64,000 nt of DNA, taken from the NCBI RefSeq assembly GCF_001984155.1, contig NZ_MTQO01000054.1, positions 744,001 to 808,000 on the forward strand, written 5' to 3'. Both the position numbers and the translations under genes were made by a program. The notes beneath the pieces are model-generated. The model saw only the letters and a list, made by a program, of their open reading frames with translations, did no database searches and had not been told where the DNA came from. Positions 23,708-32,124 of the stretch are shown piece after piece (within the stretch, counting starts at the first letter, position 1; each line of letters opens with the position of its first letter). Source of the DNA: Actinosynnema sp. ALI-1.44. GTDB taxonomy: Bacteria; Actinomycetota; Actinomycetes; Mycobacteriales; Pseudonocardiaceae.

Positions 23708-24423
23708 GGTTCACAGACGCGTTGCTCGGCGCCGACCGTCCGGTGATCATGGAGGTCAAGCGGCGCGACCCGCACGGCGACGACCTGTTCGGCGATCGGA
23801 CGATCCCGGAGATCGTGGCCGAGTACGAGGCCGCGGGCGCGCCCTGCATCTCCGTGGTCACCGGGCGGTGGTTCGGCGGCACGGACTCGATGCTCAGCGA
23901 GGTCGCGTCGCTCACCGACCGCCCGGTGCTGCAGAAGGACTTCATCACCCGGCGCGACCAACTGCTGAAGGCGCGGGACCTCGGCGCGTCCGCGGTCTTG
24001 TTGACAGCGGGCCTGTTGCCGCGCTCCAGCATGCCGTCGCTGATCGAGGGCAGCCTGGAACTGGGTCTGACGCCGTTCGTCGAAGTGACCGGCGAGGCGG
24101 AGGTCGAGTCGGCGTTCGGGTCGGTCGCGGAAGGCGGCCCAACTGCGGAGCACTGCGTTGTTGCCGTCAACAACAAGGACATCAAGAATCGGGAGCGTGG
24201 CACGGGAGACCTCGGTCGCAGTGCCCGGTTGCTGCCCGCGCTGGCCGCGACCGGGACCCGCTGCCCGGTCAGCGCGAGCGGGATCACCAAGCCCCAGGAC
24301 GCCGACCGGCTGCTCGCCGAGGGCTACCGCGGCCTGCTGATCGGGACCGGGCTGCTGCGCACCACCAGCCTGACCGGCTGGCTGACCGAGCTGGACGACC
24401 TACGGAACATGCGCGTGCCGTGA
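23704..24423 (+). CDS. Divergent indole-3-glycerol-phosphate synthase homologue (TrpC-like)
   Basis: 239 aa, ATG 23704. TrpC closes the indole ring with loss of CO2 and water. Conserved here are PVIMEVKRRDP near 14-24, VLQKDFITRRDQL with the general-acid Lys near 79, FVEVTGEAE with Glu, AVNNKDI with Asn, and SASGI. The second Lys-bearing SPSKG loop is DPHGDD here, and the Glu of SESG is Ala. The fold and part of the active site are thus kept while two catalytic-site elements are lost. That is compatible with another amine or with reduced activity. It ends the operon before a hairpin at 24450-24477. Confidence 0.85.
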   Translation: MRFTDALLGADRPVIMEVKRRDPHGDDLFGDRTIPEIVAEYEAAGAPCISVVTGRWFGGTDSMLSEVASLTDRPVLQKDFITRRDQLLKARDLGASAVLLTAGLLPRSSMPSLIEGSLELGLTPFVEVTGEAEVESAFGSVAEGGPTAEHCVVAVNNKDIKNRERGTGDLGRSARLLPALAATGTRCPVSASGITKPQDADRLLAEGYRGLLIGTGLLRTTSLTGWLTELDDLRNMRVP

Positions 24424-24449
24424 TTCTTGTGTGGACGTGAATGACCAGC

Positions 24450-24477
24450 GGCCCGGGACGACACCGTCTCCCGGGCC
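24450..24477. terminator. Hairpin ending the trp-like operon
   Basis: GGCCCGGGA (24450-24458) and TCCCGGGCC (24469-24477) are perfect nine-base arms with a ten-base loop. It starts 27 bases after the TrpC-like stop and just before the SD of the next gene. Confidence 0.7.
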
Positions 24478-24489
24478 AGAGGAGTGTTG

Positions 24490-25302
24490 ATGGGCGACAG
24501 GACTTTGGTGCTTGGCGGGACCGGCAAGACGGGCAGCAGAGTGGCCGCGAGGCTGACGGCGCTCGGCGTCCAAGTGCGGATCGGGTCGCGGACGGCCGCC
24601 GAGCCGCGGTTCGAATGGGATGACCGGACCACTTGGGGACCGGTGTTCGACGGCGTGGACAAGGCCTACATCGTCTACTCGCCGGAGATCGCTTTCCCCG
24701 GTGCGGCCGACACGATCGGCGAGTTCGCGAACGCCGCCGTGACCGCGGGCGTGCGGCGGCTGGTGCTGCTGTCCGGCCGTGGCGACGAGGTGCACGCGGG
24801 CGCCAGCGAAAAGGCGGTGCGCGACAGCGGCGCCGAATGGACGATCCTGCGGGCCGCGTGGTTCAACCAGAACTTCAGCGAGAGCTTCATGTACGAACCG
24901 GTCGTGCACGGCGTGATCGAACTGCCCGCGGGCGACGTGGCCGAGCCGTTCGTCGACGTCGAGGACATCGCCGACACCGCCGTCGCCGCGCTGACCACCG
25001 ACAACCACCTGGGTCAGACGTACGACCTGTCCGGTCCCCGGTTGTTGACTTTCGGCGACGCCGCCGCCGAGATCGGCGCGGCCCGTGGCAAGGAGGTCGG
25101 CTACGTGCCGGTGACGTTCGTGGAATACGGGAAGATGCTCAGGGAACACGGCCTGCCACTGGCCTACGTGGAAATGTTCCGTAAAGTCCTCGATGGACGC
25201 AACTCGTACCTCGGCGACGGCGTGCAGCGCGCGCTCGGCCGTGAACCGAGGGATTTCGCCGACTACGCGCGCAAGACCGCGGAAACGGGAGTCTGGTCCT
25301 GA
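24490..25302 (+). CDS. NmrA-like NAD(P)-binding reductase
   Basis: 270 aa from ATG 24490, with GAGGAG ending five bases upstream. The N-terminal loop LVLGGTGKTGSRVAARL is the glycine-rich NAD(P) site of atypical SDRs. The body (ILRAAWFNQNFSE, EPFVDVEDIADTAVAAL, GQTYDLSGP) matches NmrA/NAD(P)H-quinone-reductase-like actinobacterial proteins. No catalytic Tyr-Lys pair of classical SDRs is seen, so the role may be redox sensing or reduction of a small quinone-like substrate. The hemerythrin gene overlaps its stop by one base. Membership of the upstream biosynthetic set is uncertain because a hairpin separates them. Confidence 0.85.
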   Translation: MGDRTLVLGGTGKTGSRVAARLTALGVQVRIGSRTAAEPRFEWDDRTTWGPVFDGVDKAYIVYSPEIAFPGAADTIGEFANAAVTAGVRRLVLLSGRGDEVHAGASEKAVRDSGAEWTILRAAWFNQNFSESFMYEPVVHGVIELPAGDVAEPFVDVEDIADTAVAALTTDNHLGQTYDLSGPRLLTFGDAAAEIGAARGKEVGYVPVTFVEYGKMLREHGLPLAYVEMFRKVLDGRNSYLGDGVQRALGREPRDFADYARKTAETGVWS

Positions 25303-25973
25303 TGACGATGTCCACTGAGAACGGTGTGGGCGGCCTGCCCGTGCACATCCACGGGTTCGCGTTGATGCACGTGGCGATGCGCCGCGACGCGCGCCGGATC
25401 GCCACTGCCGCGCCCAATGTCACCCGGGCCAATGCCGGCCCGGTCCGCACGTGGTTCGACCAATTGCGTGACGTGATCGAATGGCACCACCGCACCGAGG
25501 ACGATGTGCTGTTTCCCGCGCTGCGCGACCGCGTCGCGGATTTCGCGGCGAAGGAGAAGGAACTCGCCCACGACCACACCGAGCTCGACCAGTCGATGGC
25601 CGACGTGTCCACCGCCTTGCGCGGGGATCTGGGCGCCGTGCCGGAAGCCGCGCGGAAGTTCGAGACGATCCTGCTGGACCACCTCGCGGTCGAGGAGCCG
25701 ATAGTCTTCCCGGTGTTCGTCGACGACCTGACCCGGCAGCAGTACCTCGACATCGAGAACCAGGTGATGCGCAGTGCCGGCCCCGGGATGCGGGCTTTCC
25801 TGTTCCCCTGGCTGTTCGACGGCGTCGACAAACGCACCGCCGACGCGGCCGCGGCCGTGTCGATCCCGCCGCCCGTGCGCCTGATCGGTAACACCGTGTT
25901 GACGTGGCGTTACGAACGGCTGCTCGCGCCGATACGGCGTTTAGGTGAACCGGGCGCCACGAACGAGGGATGA
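25302..25973 (+). CDS. Hemerythrin-like domain protein
   Basis: 223 aa. The His/Glu diiron pattern is present: HIHGFALMH near 16-24, WHHRTEDDVLFPAL near 61-74, ELAHDHTELD near 87, and LDHLAVEEPIVFP near 126. This describes an HHE four-helix bundle binding two irons and O2 or NO. The 50-residue C-terminal tail after the bundle is typical of actinobacterial members. It overlaps the NmrA-like gene by one base. The pairing of a redox cofactor-binding protein with a diiron protein suggests an oxidative or nitrosative stress role (inference). Confidence 0.88.
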   Translation: MTMSTENGVGGLPVHIHGFALMHVAMRRDARRIATAAPNVTRANAGPVRTWFDQLRDVIEWHHRTEDDVLFPALRDRVADFAAKEKELAHDHTELDQSMADVSTALRGDLGAVPEAARKFETILLDHLAVEEPIVFPVFVDDLTRQQYLDIENQVMRSAGPGMRAFLFPWLFDGVDKRTADAAAAVSIPPPVRLIGNTVLTWRYERLLAPIRRLGEPGATNEG

Positions 25974-26037
25974 CGGTGAACCGGGGACCGGTCGCCTGCT
26001 ACCAATTGAGCCCACACCAGAGAGAAGGACGAGTCCG

Positions 26038-26601
26038 ATGCTTGCTCACCAAGGAGCGGGGCAGCAGGCCTGGCCCCGAAGCAAGGCCGCCACTCCGTTG
26101 TTGTACCTCGCCACCCTCACCGTCGGTCTGATGGCGGGGTTCTTCTTCTCCTTCGCCATCCTGGTCATGCCCTCGCTGGCCAAGGTCGACGACCGGGCTT
26201 TCGTCGTCTCCATGCAGAAGATCAACGAAGGCGTGCAGAACGGCGCGTTCATGTTCGCGTTCCTCGGCGCGTTCGTCTTCACCGGTGCCGCCGCGATCGT
26301 GCACCACCGCGCGGGCTATCGCACGGCGGCACGCTGGATCCTCGCGGCGACGCTGCTCTACGTTGTCGCGCTGGCACTGACTTTCAGCGGGAACATCCCG
26401 CTGAACAACAAACTCGCCGCAGCGGGAGATCCGGCCGTCATCGCCGACTTCGCCGCCGCGCGCGCGGCGTTCGACGAAGGCACGTGGAACTTCCTCAACG
26501 CTGCGCGCACGATTGCGTGCATGTTGTCGCTGCTCGCCCTCGTGCCCGCGATCGCGCTACATGGACGCGCGAACAAGGCTCTCAAAACGGGCATTTCCTG
26601 A
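26038..26601 (+). CDS. DUF1772-like membrane protein (anthrone-oxygenase-like), copy 1
   Basis: 187 aa from ATG 26038 behind GAGAAGGA. Four hydrophobic helices are seen (about 22-45, 66-88, 98-118, 155-175), with the family block MPSLAKVDDRAFVVSMQKIN after helix 1 and NIPLNNKL after helix 3. This is the DUF1772 pattern, some members of which act as anthrone oxygenases. A paralogue follows 52 bases downstream. The exact reaction, if any, is not predictable. Confidence 0.82.
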   Translation: MLAHQGAGQQAWPRSKAATPLLYLATLTVGLMAGFFFSFAILVMPSLAKVDDRAFVVSMQKINEGVQNGAFMFAFLGAFVFTGAAAIVHHRAGYRTAARWILAATLLYVVALALTFSGNIPLNNKLAAAGDPAVIADFAAARAAFDEGTWNFLNAARTIACMLSLLALVPAIALHGRANKALKTGIS

Positions 26602-26653
26602 TACTGTTCGCTCCGAGAAGGGATCACTCGGGCTTCTGGCAGGAGGAACAGCA

Positions 26654-27145
26654 ATGGATGTGGTCAGAGCCGCATCGCTGATCGTCACGACGCTGTTGTT
26701 AGGACTTGTCTCCGGATTTTTCTACACCTACTCGATTTCGGTGATGGTCAGTCTGCGCGGCACGGACGACCGCACGTTCGTCGACATGATGCAGAAAATC
26801 AATCGGGACGTGCAGAACCCCAGGTTCTTCATGACGTTCATCGGATCGCTGTTGTTCGGCATCCTGACAGTGATCCTGTACATCGGCCAGCCGTTCGCGG
26901 TGTTCCTCCCTGTTCTGCTCGCGCTGGTGTTCTACGTCGGCTGCTTCGGTGTGACGGTGACCCGCAACGTGCCGATGAACGTCCGGCTGGACAAGTACGG
27001 CCCGCCGGACAGGATCGCGGACATCGCCGCCGTGCGCAAGGAGTTCGAGGAGCCGTGGGTCCGGCTCAACGGCATCAGGGCGTGGTTCGCCACGCTCGGC
27101 TTCGGCGCCGCGATCTGGGCGCTGATCGCCCACTTCTCCGCGTAA
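26654..27145 (+). CDS. DUF1772-like membrane protein, copy 2
   Basis: 163 aa from ATG 26654 with AGGAGG at 26641-26646. It shares with the preceding gene the four-helix layout, the post-helix-1 block ending DDRTFVDMMQKINRDVQNP, and NVPMNVRL after helix 3. It is therefore a tandem paralogue, though clearly diverged. Both lack signal peptides beyond the first membrane helix. They are probably co-transcribed and may form a heteromer. A terminator hairpin follows at 27163-27190. Confidence 0.82.
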   Translation: MDVVRAASLIVTTLLLGLVSGFFYTYSISVMVSLRGTDDRTFVDMMQKINRDVQNPRFFMTFIGSLLFGILTVILYIGQPFAVFLPVLLALVFYVGCFGVTVTRNVPMNVRLDKYGPPDRIADIAAVRKEFEEPWVRLNGIRAWFATLGFGAAIWALIAHFSA

Positions 27146-27162
27146 CCCGGAGATTTCCCGCA

Positions 27163-27190
27163 CAGCCCGAGAGGGGTTCCTCTCGGGCTG
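27163..27190. terminator. Terminator hairpin
   Basis: CAGCCCGAGAGG (27163-27174) pairs with CCTCTCGGGCTG (27179-27190) over a GGTT loop. It lies 18 bases after the DUF1772-like stop and is one of the strongest hairpins in the window. Confidence 0.85.
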
Positions 27191-27238
27191 TTGCCGTGTA
27201 TTGCGGGGCTCTTGCGGGTGGCTCGGTACAACAGAGCC

Positions 27239-28600
27239 ATGGATCTGCGGCACTGGCTATCCCGCGCGGCTGACTTCGCCGACGACTGGACCGAACAGTT
27301 CGGCCCGGTGCAGCCACACGCGTCCAACCAGGTATCCGACGAACAGTTCGGTGTGGCGTTCGACGAGTTCACCAAACGCCTCTCCGACAACTACCCGTTC
27401 TTCCACCCGCGCTACGCCGGGCAAATGGTGAAACCGCCGCACCCGGCAGCGATCATCGGCTACTTCACGGCCATGCGGTTCAACCCGAACAACCACGCCA
27501 GGGAAGGCGGCCCGGCCACCACCGAAATGGAACGCGAATGCGTCGCGGCGCTCGCGGACATGGTCGGTTTCGGCCCGCACATCGGTCATCTCACCACCAG
27601 TGGAACGATGGCCAACCTGGAAGCGTTGTACGTGGCGCGGCAATTGCACCCTGGCAAAGGAATCGCGTACAGCTCGGAATGCCATTACACGCACGAGCGT
27701 ATGTGTGACGTGCTTGGCGTACAAGGACACCGGCTGCCGGTGGACGCACTTGGACGGGTCGATCTCGACGCGCTGGACCACGTGCTGCACAGCGGTCAGG
27801 TCGGAACCGTGGTGGTCACCGCGGGGACCACGGGTCTCGGCGCCGTCGACCCGATCCACGAAGTCGTGGCGTTGGCGAGGAAGCACGGCGCCCGGATACA
27901 CGTGGACGCCGCCTACGGCGGGTTCTACAGCGTGCTCGCCCGTGCCGAGGACACCGTCGGCCTCGACCCCCGGCCCTGGCTGGCGATCGCGGACTGCGAC
28001 TCGATTGCCGTCGACCCGCACAAGCACGGCCTGCAGCCGTACGGTTGCGGCGCGGTGCTTCACGCGGACCCGCGAGCCGGAAAGCACCTCTCGCACGATT
28101 CGCCGTACACCTACTTCACCGACTCGGCACTGCACCTGGGCGAGATCAGCCTGGAGTGCTCACGAGCCGGTGCCGCCGCGGCAGCGCTGTGGCTGACCCT
28201 GCGACTGCTCCCGCTGACACCGGACGGGTTCGGCCGGATACTGGCCGCCACCCGCCGGGCGGCGGTCGCGTTCGCGGACCGGATCAAGGCTTCGGGCGAG
28301 CTGGCGCTGTACCAGGAGCCCGAGCTGGACATCGTGACCTACTTCCCGACCGGGACCCATCTGTCCACTGTGGATGCAAGATCCGACGCGTTGCTGCGCG
28401 CGGGGATGGCGGCCGAGGACGATCCGGTCTACCTCAGCCTGTTGCGCACCGACGCCGAGGCGTTCCTGCGCCGTCACCCGCTTGTCACGCGTGACACCGA
28501 TTCCGCCCGTGTCCTGCGCAGCGCCCTGATCAAGCCGGAGGCCGAAGGCTACCTGGGGACGCTGCACGCCCGCATCGAGAAACTCGCCGCCGAAGTCTGA
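27239..28600 (+). CDS. PLP-dependent decarboxylase (group II, aromatic-L-amino-acid type)
   Basis: 453 aa from ATG 27239. Landmarks: HLTTSGTMANLEAL near 118-131 for phosphate binding, TAGTTGLGAVDPI, IHVDAAYGGFY with the PLP-ring Asp, and SIAVDPHKHGLQPYGCG with the Schiff-base Lys near 261. This places it in the glutamate/tyrosine/tryptophan decarboxylase fold. The substrate is not decided by sequence. Given nearby indole-type genes an aromatic amino acid is attractive, but the terminator and 3 kb of unrelated genes in between weaken that link. The GNAT gene starts 12 bases later. Confidence 0.88.
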   Translation: MDLRHWLSRAADFADDWTEQFGPVQPHASNQVSDEQFGVAFDEFTKRLSDNYPFFHPRYAGQMVKPPHPAAIIGYFTAMRFNPNNHAREGGPATTEMERECVAALADMVGFGPHIGHLTTSGTMANLEALYVARQLHPGKGIAYSSECHYTHERMCDVLGVQGHRLPVDALGRVDLDALDHVLHSGQVGTVVVTAGTTGLGAVDPIHEVVALARKHGARIHVDAAYGGFYSVLARAEDTVGLDPRPWLAIADCDSIAVDPHKHGLQPYGCGAVLHADPRAGKHLSHDSPYTYFTDSALHLGEISLECSRAGAAAAALWLTLRLLPLTPDGFGRILAATRRAAVAFADRIKASGELALYQEPELDIVTYFPTGTHLSTVDARSDALLRAGMAAEDDPVYLSLLRTDAEAFLRRHPLVTRDTDSARVLRSALIKPEAEGYLGTLHARIEKLAAEV

Positions 28601-28612
28601 AGGGACAGTCCG

Positions 28613-29203
28613 TTGAATGCGATCCTGGCTTCCAGTGCCGACGCCGAGATACTGGCCAAGATGCTCGCCGAGGCGTTCCACGACGACCCGTTGACCCGCT
28701 GGATCACCGCCGACGGCGACCGCAGGGCTACGATCCTGCCCGCGTTCTTCCACGAGCACCTGGACATCTCGTTGCGCTACCTCGGCGTCTACACCAACGC
28801 CGACCGTGACGCGGCGCTGCTGTTCCTGCCACCGGGAGCGTGGGAGGAGACCGAGACCCGCGCGGAGGAACTGGCGCGCCGCTTCACCGACATCCTCGGA
28901 CCGGACGCGGAAGCGATGGCCACGATCTCCGGGCTGCAGACGATCCACCACCCGACCGGCCGACCGCACTACTACTTGTCGTTCGCGGGAGTGAGCCCGT
29001 CGAACCAACGGCAGGGCACGATGTCGGCGCTGTTCGACACCCTCATCGCTCGGATCGACTCCGAGCGCGTCGCCGCCTACCTGGAAACGAGCTCGGCAGG
29101 CGGAACAGCGGTGGCGAAGCACTACGGCTTCCTCCCGGTGGGCACAGCGATCGAGATCCCGAACGGACCGACCCTGCAGCCGATGTGGCGGGAGCCGCGA
29201 TGA
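28613..29203 (+). CDS. GNAT-family N-acetyltransferase
   Basis: 196 aa from a TTG at 28613 preceded by AAGGGA; the ATG at 28617 is out of frame. The acetyl-CoA region is YYLSFAGVSPSNQRQGTMSALF near 121-142 (family motif A, with QRQGxMS in place of the more common QxxGxG). It is followed by AYLETSSAGGTAVAKHYGF. This matches the small actinobacterial GNATs of unknown acceptor. It lies between the decarboxylase and a conserved unknown, overlapping the latter by ATGA, so an amine made by the decarboxylase could be its substrate (inference). Confidence 0.85.
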   Translation: MNAILASSADAEILAKMLAEAFHDDPLTRWITADGDRRATILPAFFHEHLDISLRYLGVYTNADRDAALLFLPPGAWEETETRAEELARRFTDILGPDAEAMATISGLQTIHHPTGRPHYYLSFAGVSPSNQRQGTMSALFDTLIARIDSERVAAYLETSSAGGTAVAKHYGFLPVGTAIEIPNGPTLQPMWREPR

Positions 29204-29841
29204 ACTCCGCGGTCCTGATCTGGACGGCGGCACAGGTCGACGACGGCGACGTGCCGCCGGAACACCTGCCGCACGTACGGGAGATCCTGGCGTGGTCACG
29301 GGACTACCTCGTGACCGCGCACCCCGACCTCGGCCGAAGCGGCCCGGTGTGCCCGTACACACAGCCTTCGCTGCGCAAGGGCCTGTACTACCTGGCCGCG
29401 GCGACCACCTCGGACGTCCACGCGGCGATCGAGGGACTGCGCGCCCAGTACGAGGCGCTGTCGCAGACGTTGTCCCCCAACGACCAGGAGCTGCTGACGA
29501 TCCTGTTGGCATTGCCCCACCTGGACTACGCGGACTCGGCCGAGCTCGACGCCCTGCAATGCGAGGCGAAGGACGAGTTCGTGGCGAACGGGTTGATGAT
29601 CGGCCAGTTCCACCCGGAGTGCGACGAACCGGGCCTGTGGAACGCGCACTTCAAGGCGTTGCGCGCGCCGCTGCCGTTGCTGGCGATCCGCAAGCTCGTG
29701 GTGTTCGACCTGCCTTTCGTGATCGACACGGACGCGCACGCCGAGAGCTACCTCGAGCGGTTCGCACCCGGGATCCCGACCAGGATCCGCGACCAGTTGG
29801 TGCGCCGCGTTTCCAGTCCACTGGCGACAGCGAAGGGGTGA
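29200..29841 (+). CDS. Conserved protein of unknown function, 213 aa
   Basis: It starts with ATG 29200 in the GNAT stop. No signal peptide or membrane helix. Recognisable blocks are GPVCPYTQPSLRKGLYYLAA near 46-65, GLMIGQFHPECDEPGLWNA near 130-148 and LPLLAIRKLVVFDLPFV near 155-172. The HPEC motif with conserved Cys and His suggests metal, haem or thiol chemistry, but this is speculation. I recall similar proteins only as uncharacterised actinobacterial families. The gene order with GNAT and PLP decarboxylase suggests one transcript. Confidence 0.8.
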   Translation: MNSAVLIWTAAQVDDGDVPPEHLPHVREILAWSRDYLVTAHPDLGRSGPVCPYTQPSLRKGLYYLAAATTSDVHAAIEGLRAQYEALSQTLSPNDQELLTILLALPHLDYADSAELDALQCEAKDEFVANGLMIGQFHPECDEPGLWNAHFKALRAPLPLLAIRKLVVFDLPFVIDTDAHAESYLERFAPGIPTRIRDQLVRRVSSPLATAKG

Positions 29842-29847
29842 CCGGCC

Positions 29848-29994
29848 ATGGCTCGGATGGTGATGGTGGCGGCAGCCGGAATGGCGTGGGTCCGGCGGCG
29901 CACGACGACCCCGCGCCCACCCAAGCCGCCGACACCCCGCCCGGTCGGCCTCCGCGACTCGGTCGCCGCCGACCTGGCCGCCAGCGGACGGTGA
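29848..29994 (+). CDS. Possible small protein, 48 aa
   Basis: ATG 29848, six bases after the previous stop, opens 48 codons. The hydrophobic start is MARMVMVAAAGMAWVRRR and the tail is Pro/Arg-rich, ending AADLAASGR. The first 14 residues could form a short membrane helix. No SD is obvious. A competing frame through the same DNA encodes low-complexity sequence. It could be a real small membrane peptide or non-coding; no homologue is known to me. Confidence 0.35.
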   Translation: MARMVMVAAAGMAWVRRRTTTPRPPKPPTPRPVGLRDSVAADLAASGR

Positions 29995-29999
29995 CAGCC

Positions 30000-30635
30000 A
30001 TGCCCAGGACCTCAGCGCTGGCAACCACTGCCACCGCAACCACTGCCACCGGTGACCATGCGTCATCGCAACAGGAAATGGCCCAGGGGACCCCCTTGAT
30101 TTCACGTTACCGCAGGGGTCTGACAGTTTCGGGCGACCAGACGGCGACCAGAGGAACACCAGCCGCCCCACGGACTGTGCCCGTCGTGCTGTTCGCCCTG
30201 ACCGCCGCCGCTGTCATCGCCTGGGCACTGCGAGACCACGCGCGTTTCCTGCCCACGGGCGCGTTCGTGCCACGGCACGCGCTGGCCACCACCGGCCACC
30301 ATCAGAACGACTACCTGCCACCGCCGCCGGTCACCGGGTCGGCAGTGGTCAACTACCCGGGGCTGGTAATCCTCGCGATCCACCTCACGGCCGTCGCGAT
30401 TCTCGGCGCCGCGTGGGTCGTGCGGCGGTACTTCCGGTCACCCGGCCTGTTCTCCGCACGTTTTTCCTTCGCTGTCATGGGGTCCGTGGCTTCGGCCGCG
30501 GTGACAGTTCCGGTCGCCGCGATCACGCTCGGGAACGCGATCTTGTTCACCGGCACGGTGGCGGCCGCGATGACGGTGCTGCAGTACACGTTCGTGCTCG
30601 TCGTCGTCGGAACAGCGCTGTTCGGCGTTCCGTAG
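30000..30635 (+). CDS. Four-helix membrane protein upstream of second multicopper oxidase
   Basis: 211 aa if started at ATG 30000; ATG 30078 (MAQGTPLISRY) is the alternative. Four hydrophobic segments begin at VPVVLFALTAAAVIAWAL, VNYPGLVILAIHLTAVAILG, FAVMGSVASAAVTVPVAAI and TVAAAMTVLQYTFVLVVV. A loop rich in His (RHALATTGHHQND) lies between helices 1 and 2, possibly outside, and could touch copper. The N-terminal 40 residues are low in complexity (repeated Thr-Ala). The multicopper oxidase starts 18 bases downstream, repeating the arrangement at 1367-3180. Confidence 0.7.
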   Translation: MPRTSALATTATATTATGDHASSQQEMAQGTPLISRYRRGLTVSGDQTATRGTPAAPRTVPVVLFALTAAAVIAWALRDHARFLPTGAFVPRHALATTGHHQNDYLPPPPVTGSAVVNYPGLVILAIHLTAVAILGAAWVVRRYFRSPGLFSARFSFAVMGSVASAAVTVPVAAITLGNAILFTGTVAAAMTVLQYTFVLVVVGTALFGVP

Positions 30636-30653
30636 AAGAAAAGAGGTAAACCG

Positions 30654-32093
30654 ATGCTCAACCGTAGAGGCACGTTGAAACTGGGCGCCGCCGGTGGCGT
30701 GGCGCTGGCCCTGCCGGCGGAGCGTCTGGTGTCGGTGGTGGTCGGCAGGCCGCCGTCGGTCGAGCCGTTCACCCGCGCCCTGCCGATCCCGCGTGTCCTG
30801 TCGCCGGTGTACTCGGACCGTTCGACGGACTACTACGAGATCTCGGTCAAACCGGGTGTCGCCGAGATCCTGCCGGGCGTGTCGACCGAGGTGATCACGT
30901 ACAACGGCAGCTTCCCCGGGCCCACCATCAGGGCGCGCCGGGGCCGTTCGGTGAAGGTCGCGGTGACCAACCGGCTGGGCACGCCGTCCGCTGTGCACCT
31001 GCACGGCGGGATCGTCCCGCAGGACAGCGACGGGCATCCGCTCGACGTGATCCAGCCGGGCCACTCGCGGATCTACCACTACCCGAACGACCAGCGGGCC
31101 TCCACCCTGTGGTACCACGACCACGCGCACCACCTGGAGGCCGAGCAGATCTACAAGGGACTGTGCGGGCTCTACCTGATCGACGACCCGGCCGAGGCGC
31201 CGACGTTGCCGCGTGGCCAGTTCGACATCCCGTTGATGTTCCGTGACGTCGCGCTCGACGACCACGGGCAGCTGCTGTGGGCGATGTTCGACGCCCAGCG
31301 CCGCGGCACGGTCCTGGTCAACGGTGTGCCGCAGCCGGTTCTGCGGGTGCGCCGCCGCAAGTACCGCCTGCGCCTGGTGAACACGTCCAACGAGCGCATG
31401 TTCTCGTTCCGGCTCAGCAACGGTGCCGAGTTCGTCCAGATCGGCACGGACGGCGGCCTGTTGGCACGGCCCGTGCGCCGCACCGAGGTCTCGTTGTGGC
31501 CCGCCGAGCGGGTCGAGGTCGTCGTCGACTTCGGCAAGGCGCGGGGCGGCAGCCAGGTCACGCTGCTCAACGCGGAGGGCACCGCATTGGAGAACACCGA
31601 GATCATGCGGTTCGAGGTGGCCGACGGCATCCGCAAGGACATGCCGGACACCGACGACAGCTCCGTGCCGCAGAAGCTCAGCATGCTCCCCGCCGTCGGC
31701 GCGCCGGTGATGACGACCAGGAAGGTCGTCCTGAGCTTCGACTTCAAGAACCTGGTTTTCCTGATCAACGGCAAACCGTACGACCCGCACCGGATGGACT
31801 TCACGATCAAGCGGGGCAGTACCGAGATCTGGGAGGTCACCAACGCCGACCCGGACCCGATCCCGCACTCGCTGCACGTGCACGTCGTCCAGTTCCGGGT
31901 GCTCGACCGGGACGGCAGGTCGGTCGAGCCGTGGGAGGCGTACCCGAAGGACACGGTGTCGATCGCGTCCGGCGAGACGGTCCGGCTGTTGATCAAGTTC
32001 GACACGCCGTACACGGGTGTTTTCCCGTTCCACTGCCATTTCGTCGACCACTCGTCGGTGGCGATGATGGCGCAGATGCGGATCGTCGCGTGA
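30654..32093 (+). CDS. Tat-exported multicopper oxidase, second copy
   Basis: 479 aa from ATG 30654 behind AAGAGGT. The signal NRRGTLKLGAAGGVALALP has a twin Arg. Copper blocks: VHLHGG near 118, WYHDHAHH near 155, HSLHVHVVQF near 404, and FHCHFVDHSSVAMM near 459-472. It resembles the enzyme at 1735 in domain layout and in the phrases RASTLWYHDH/RAATLWYHDH and EILPG. It differs in the C-terminal copper block, where NLEHED is FVDHSS. The upstream small membrane protein is probably its partner. The substrate is unknown. Confidence 0.93.
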   Translation: MLNRRGTLKLGAAGGVALALPAERLVSVVVGRPPSVEPFTRALPIPRVLSPVYSDRSTDYYEISVKPGVAEILPGVSTEVITYNGSFPGPTIRARRGRSVKVAVTNRLGTPSAVHLHGGIVPQDSDGHPLDVIQPGHSRIYHYPNDQRASTLWYHDHAHHLEAEQIYKGLCGLYLIDDPAEAPTLPRGQFDIPLMFRDVALDDHGQLLWAMFDAQRRGTVLVNGVPQPVLRVRRRKYRLRLVNTSNERMFSFRLSNGAEFVQIGTDGGLLARPVRRTEVSLWPAERVEVVVDFGKARGGSQVTLLNAEGTALENTEIMRFEVADGIRKDMPDTDDSSVPQKLSMLPAVGAPVMTTRKVVLSFDFKNLVFLINGKPYDPHRMDFTIKRGSTEIWEVTNADPDPIPHSLHVHVVQFRVLDRDGRSVEPWEAYPKDTVSIASGETVRLLIKFDTPYTGVFPFHCHFVDHSSVAMMAQMRIVA

Positions 32094-32124
32094 CCAGATC
32101 CACCATGGACTACTGTCGGGGCGC

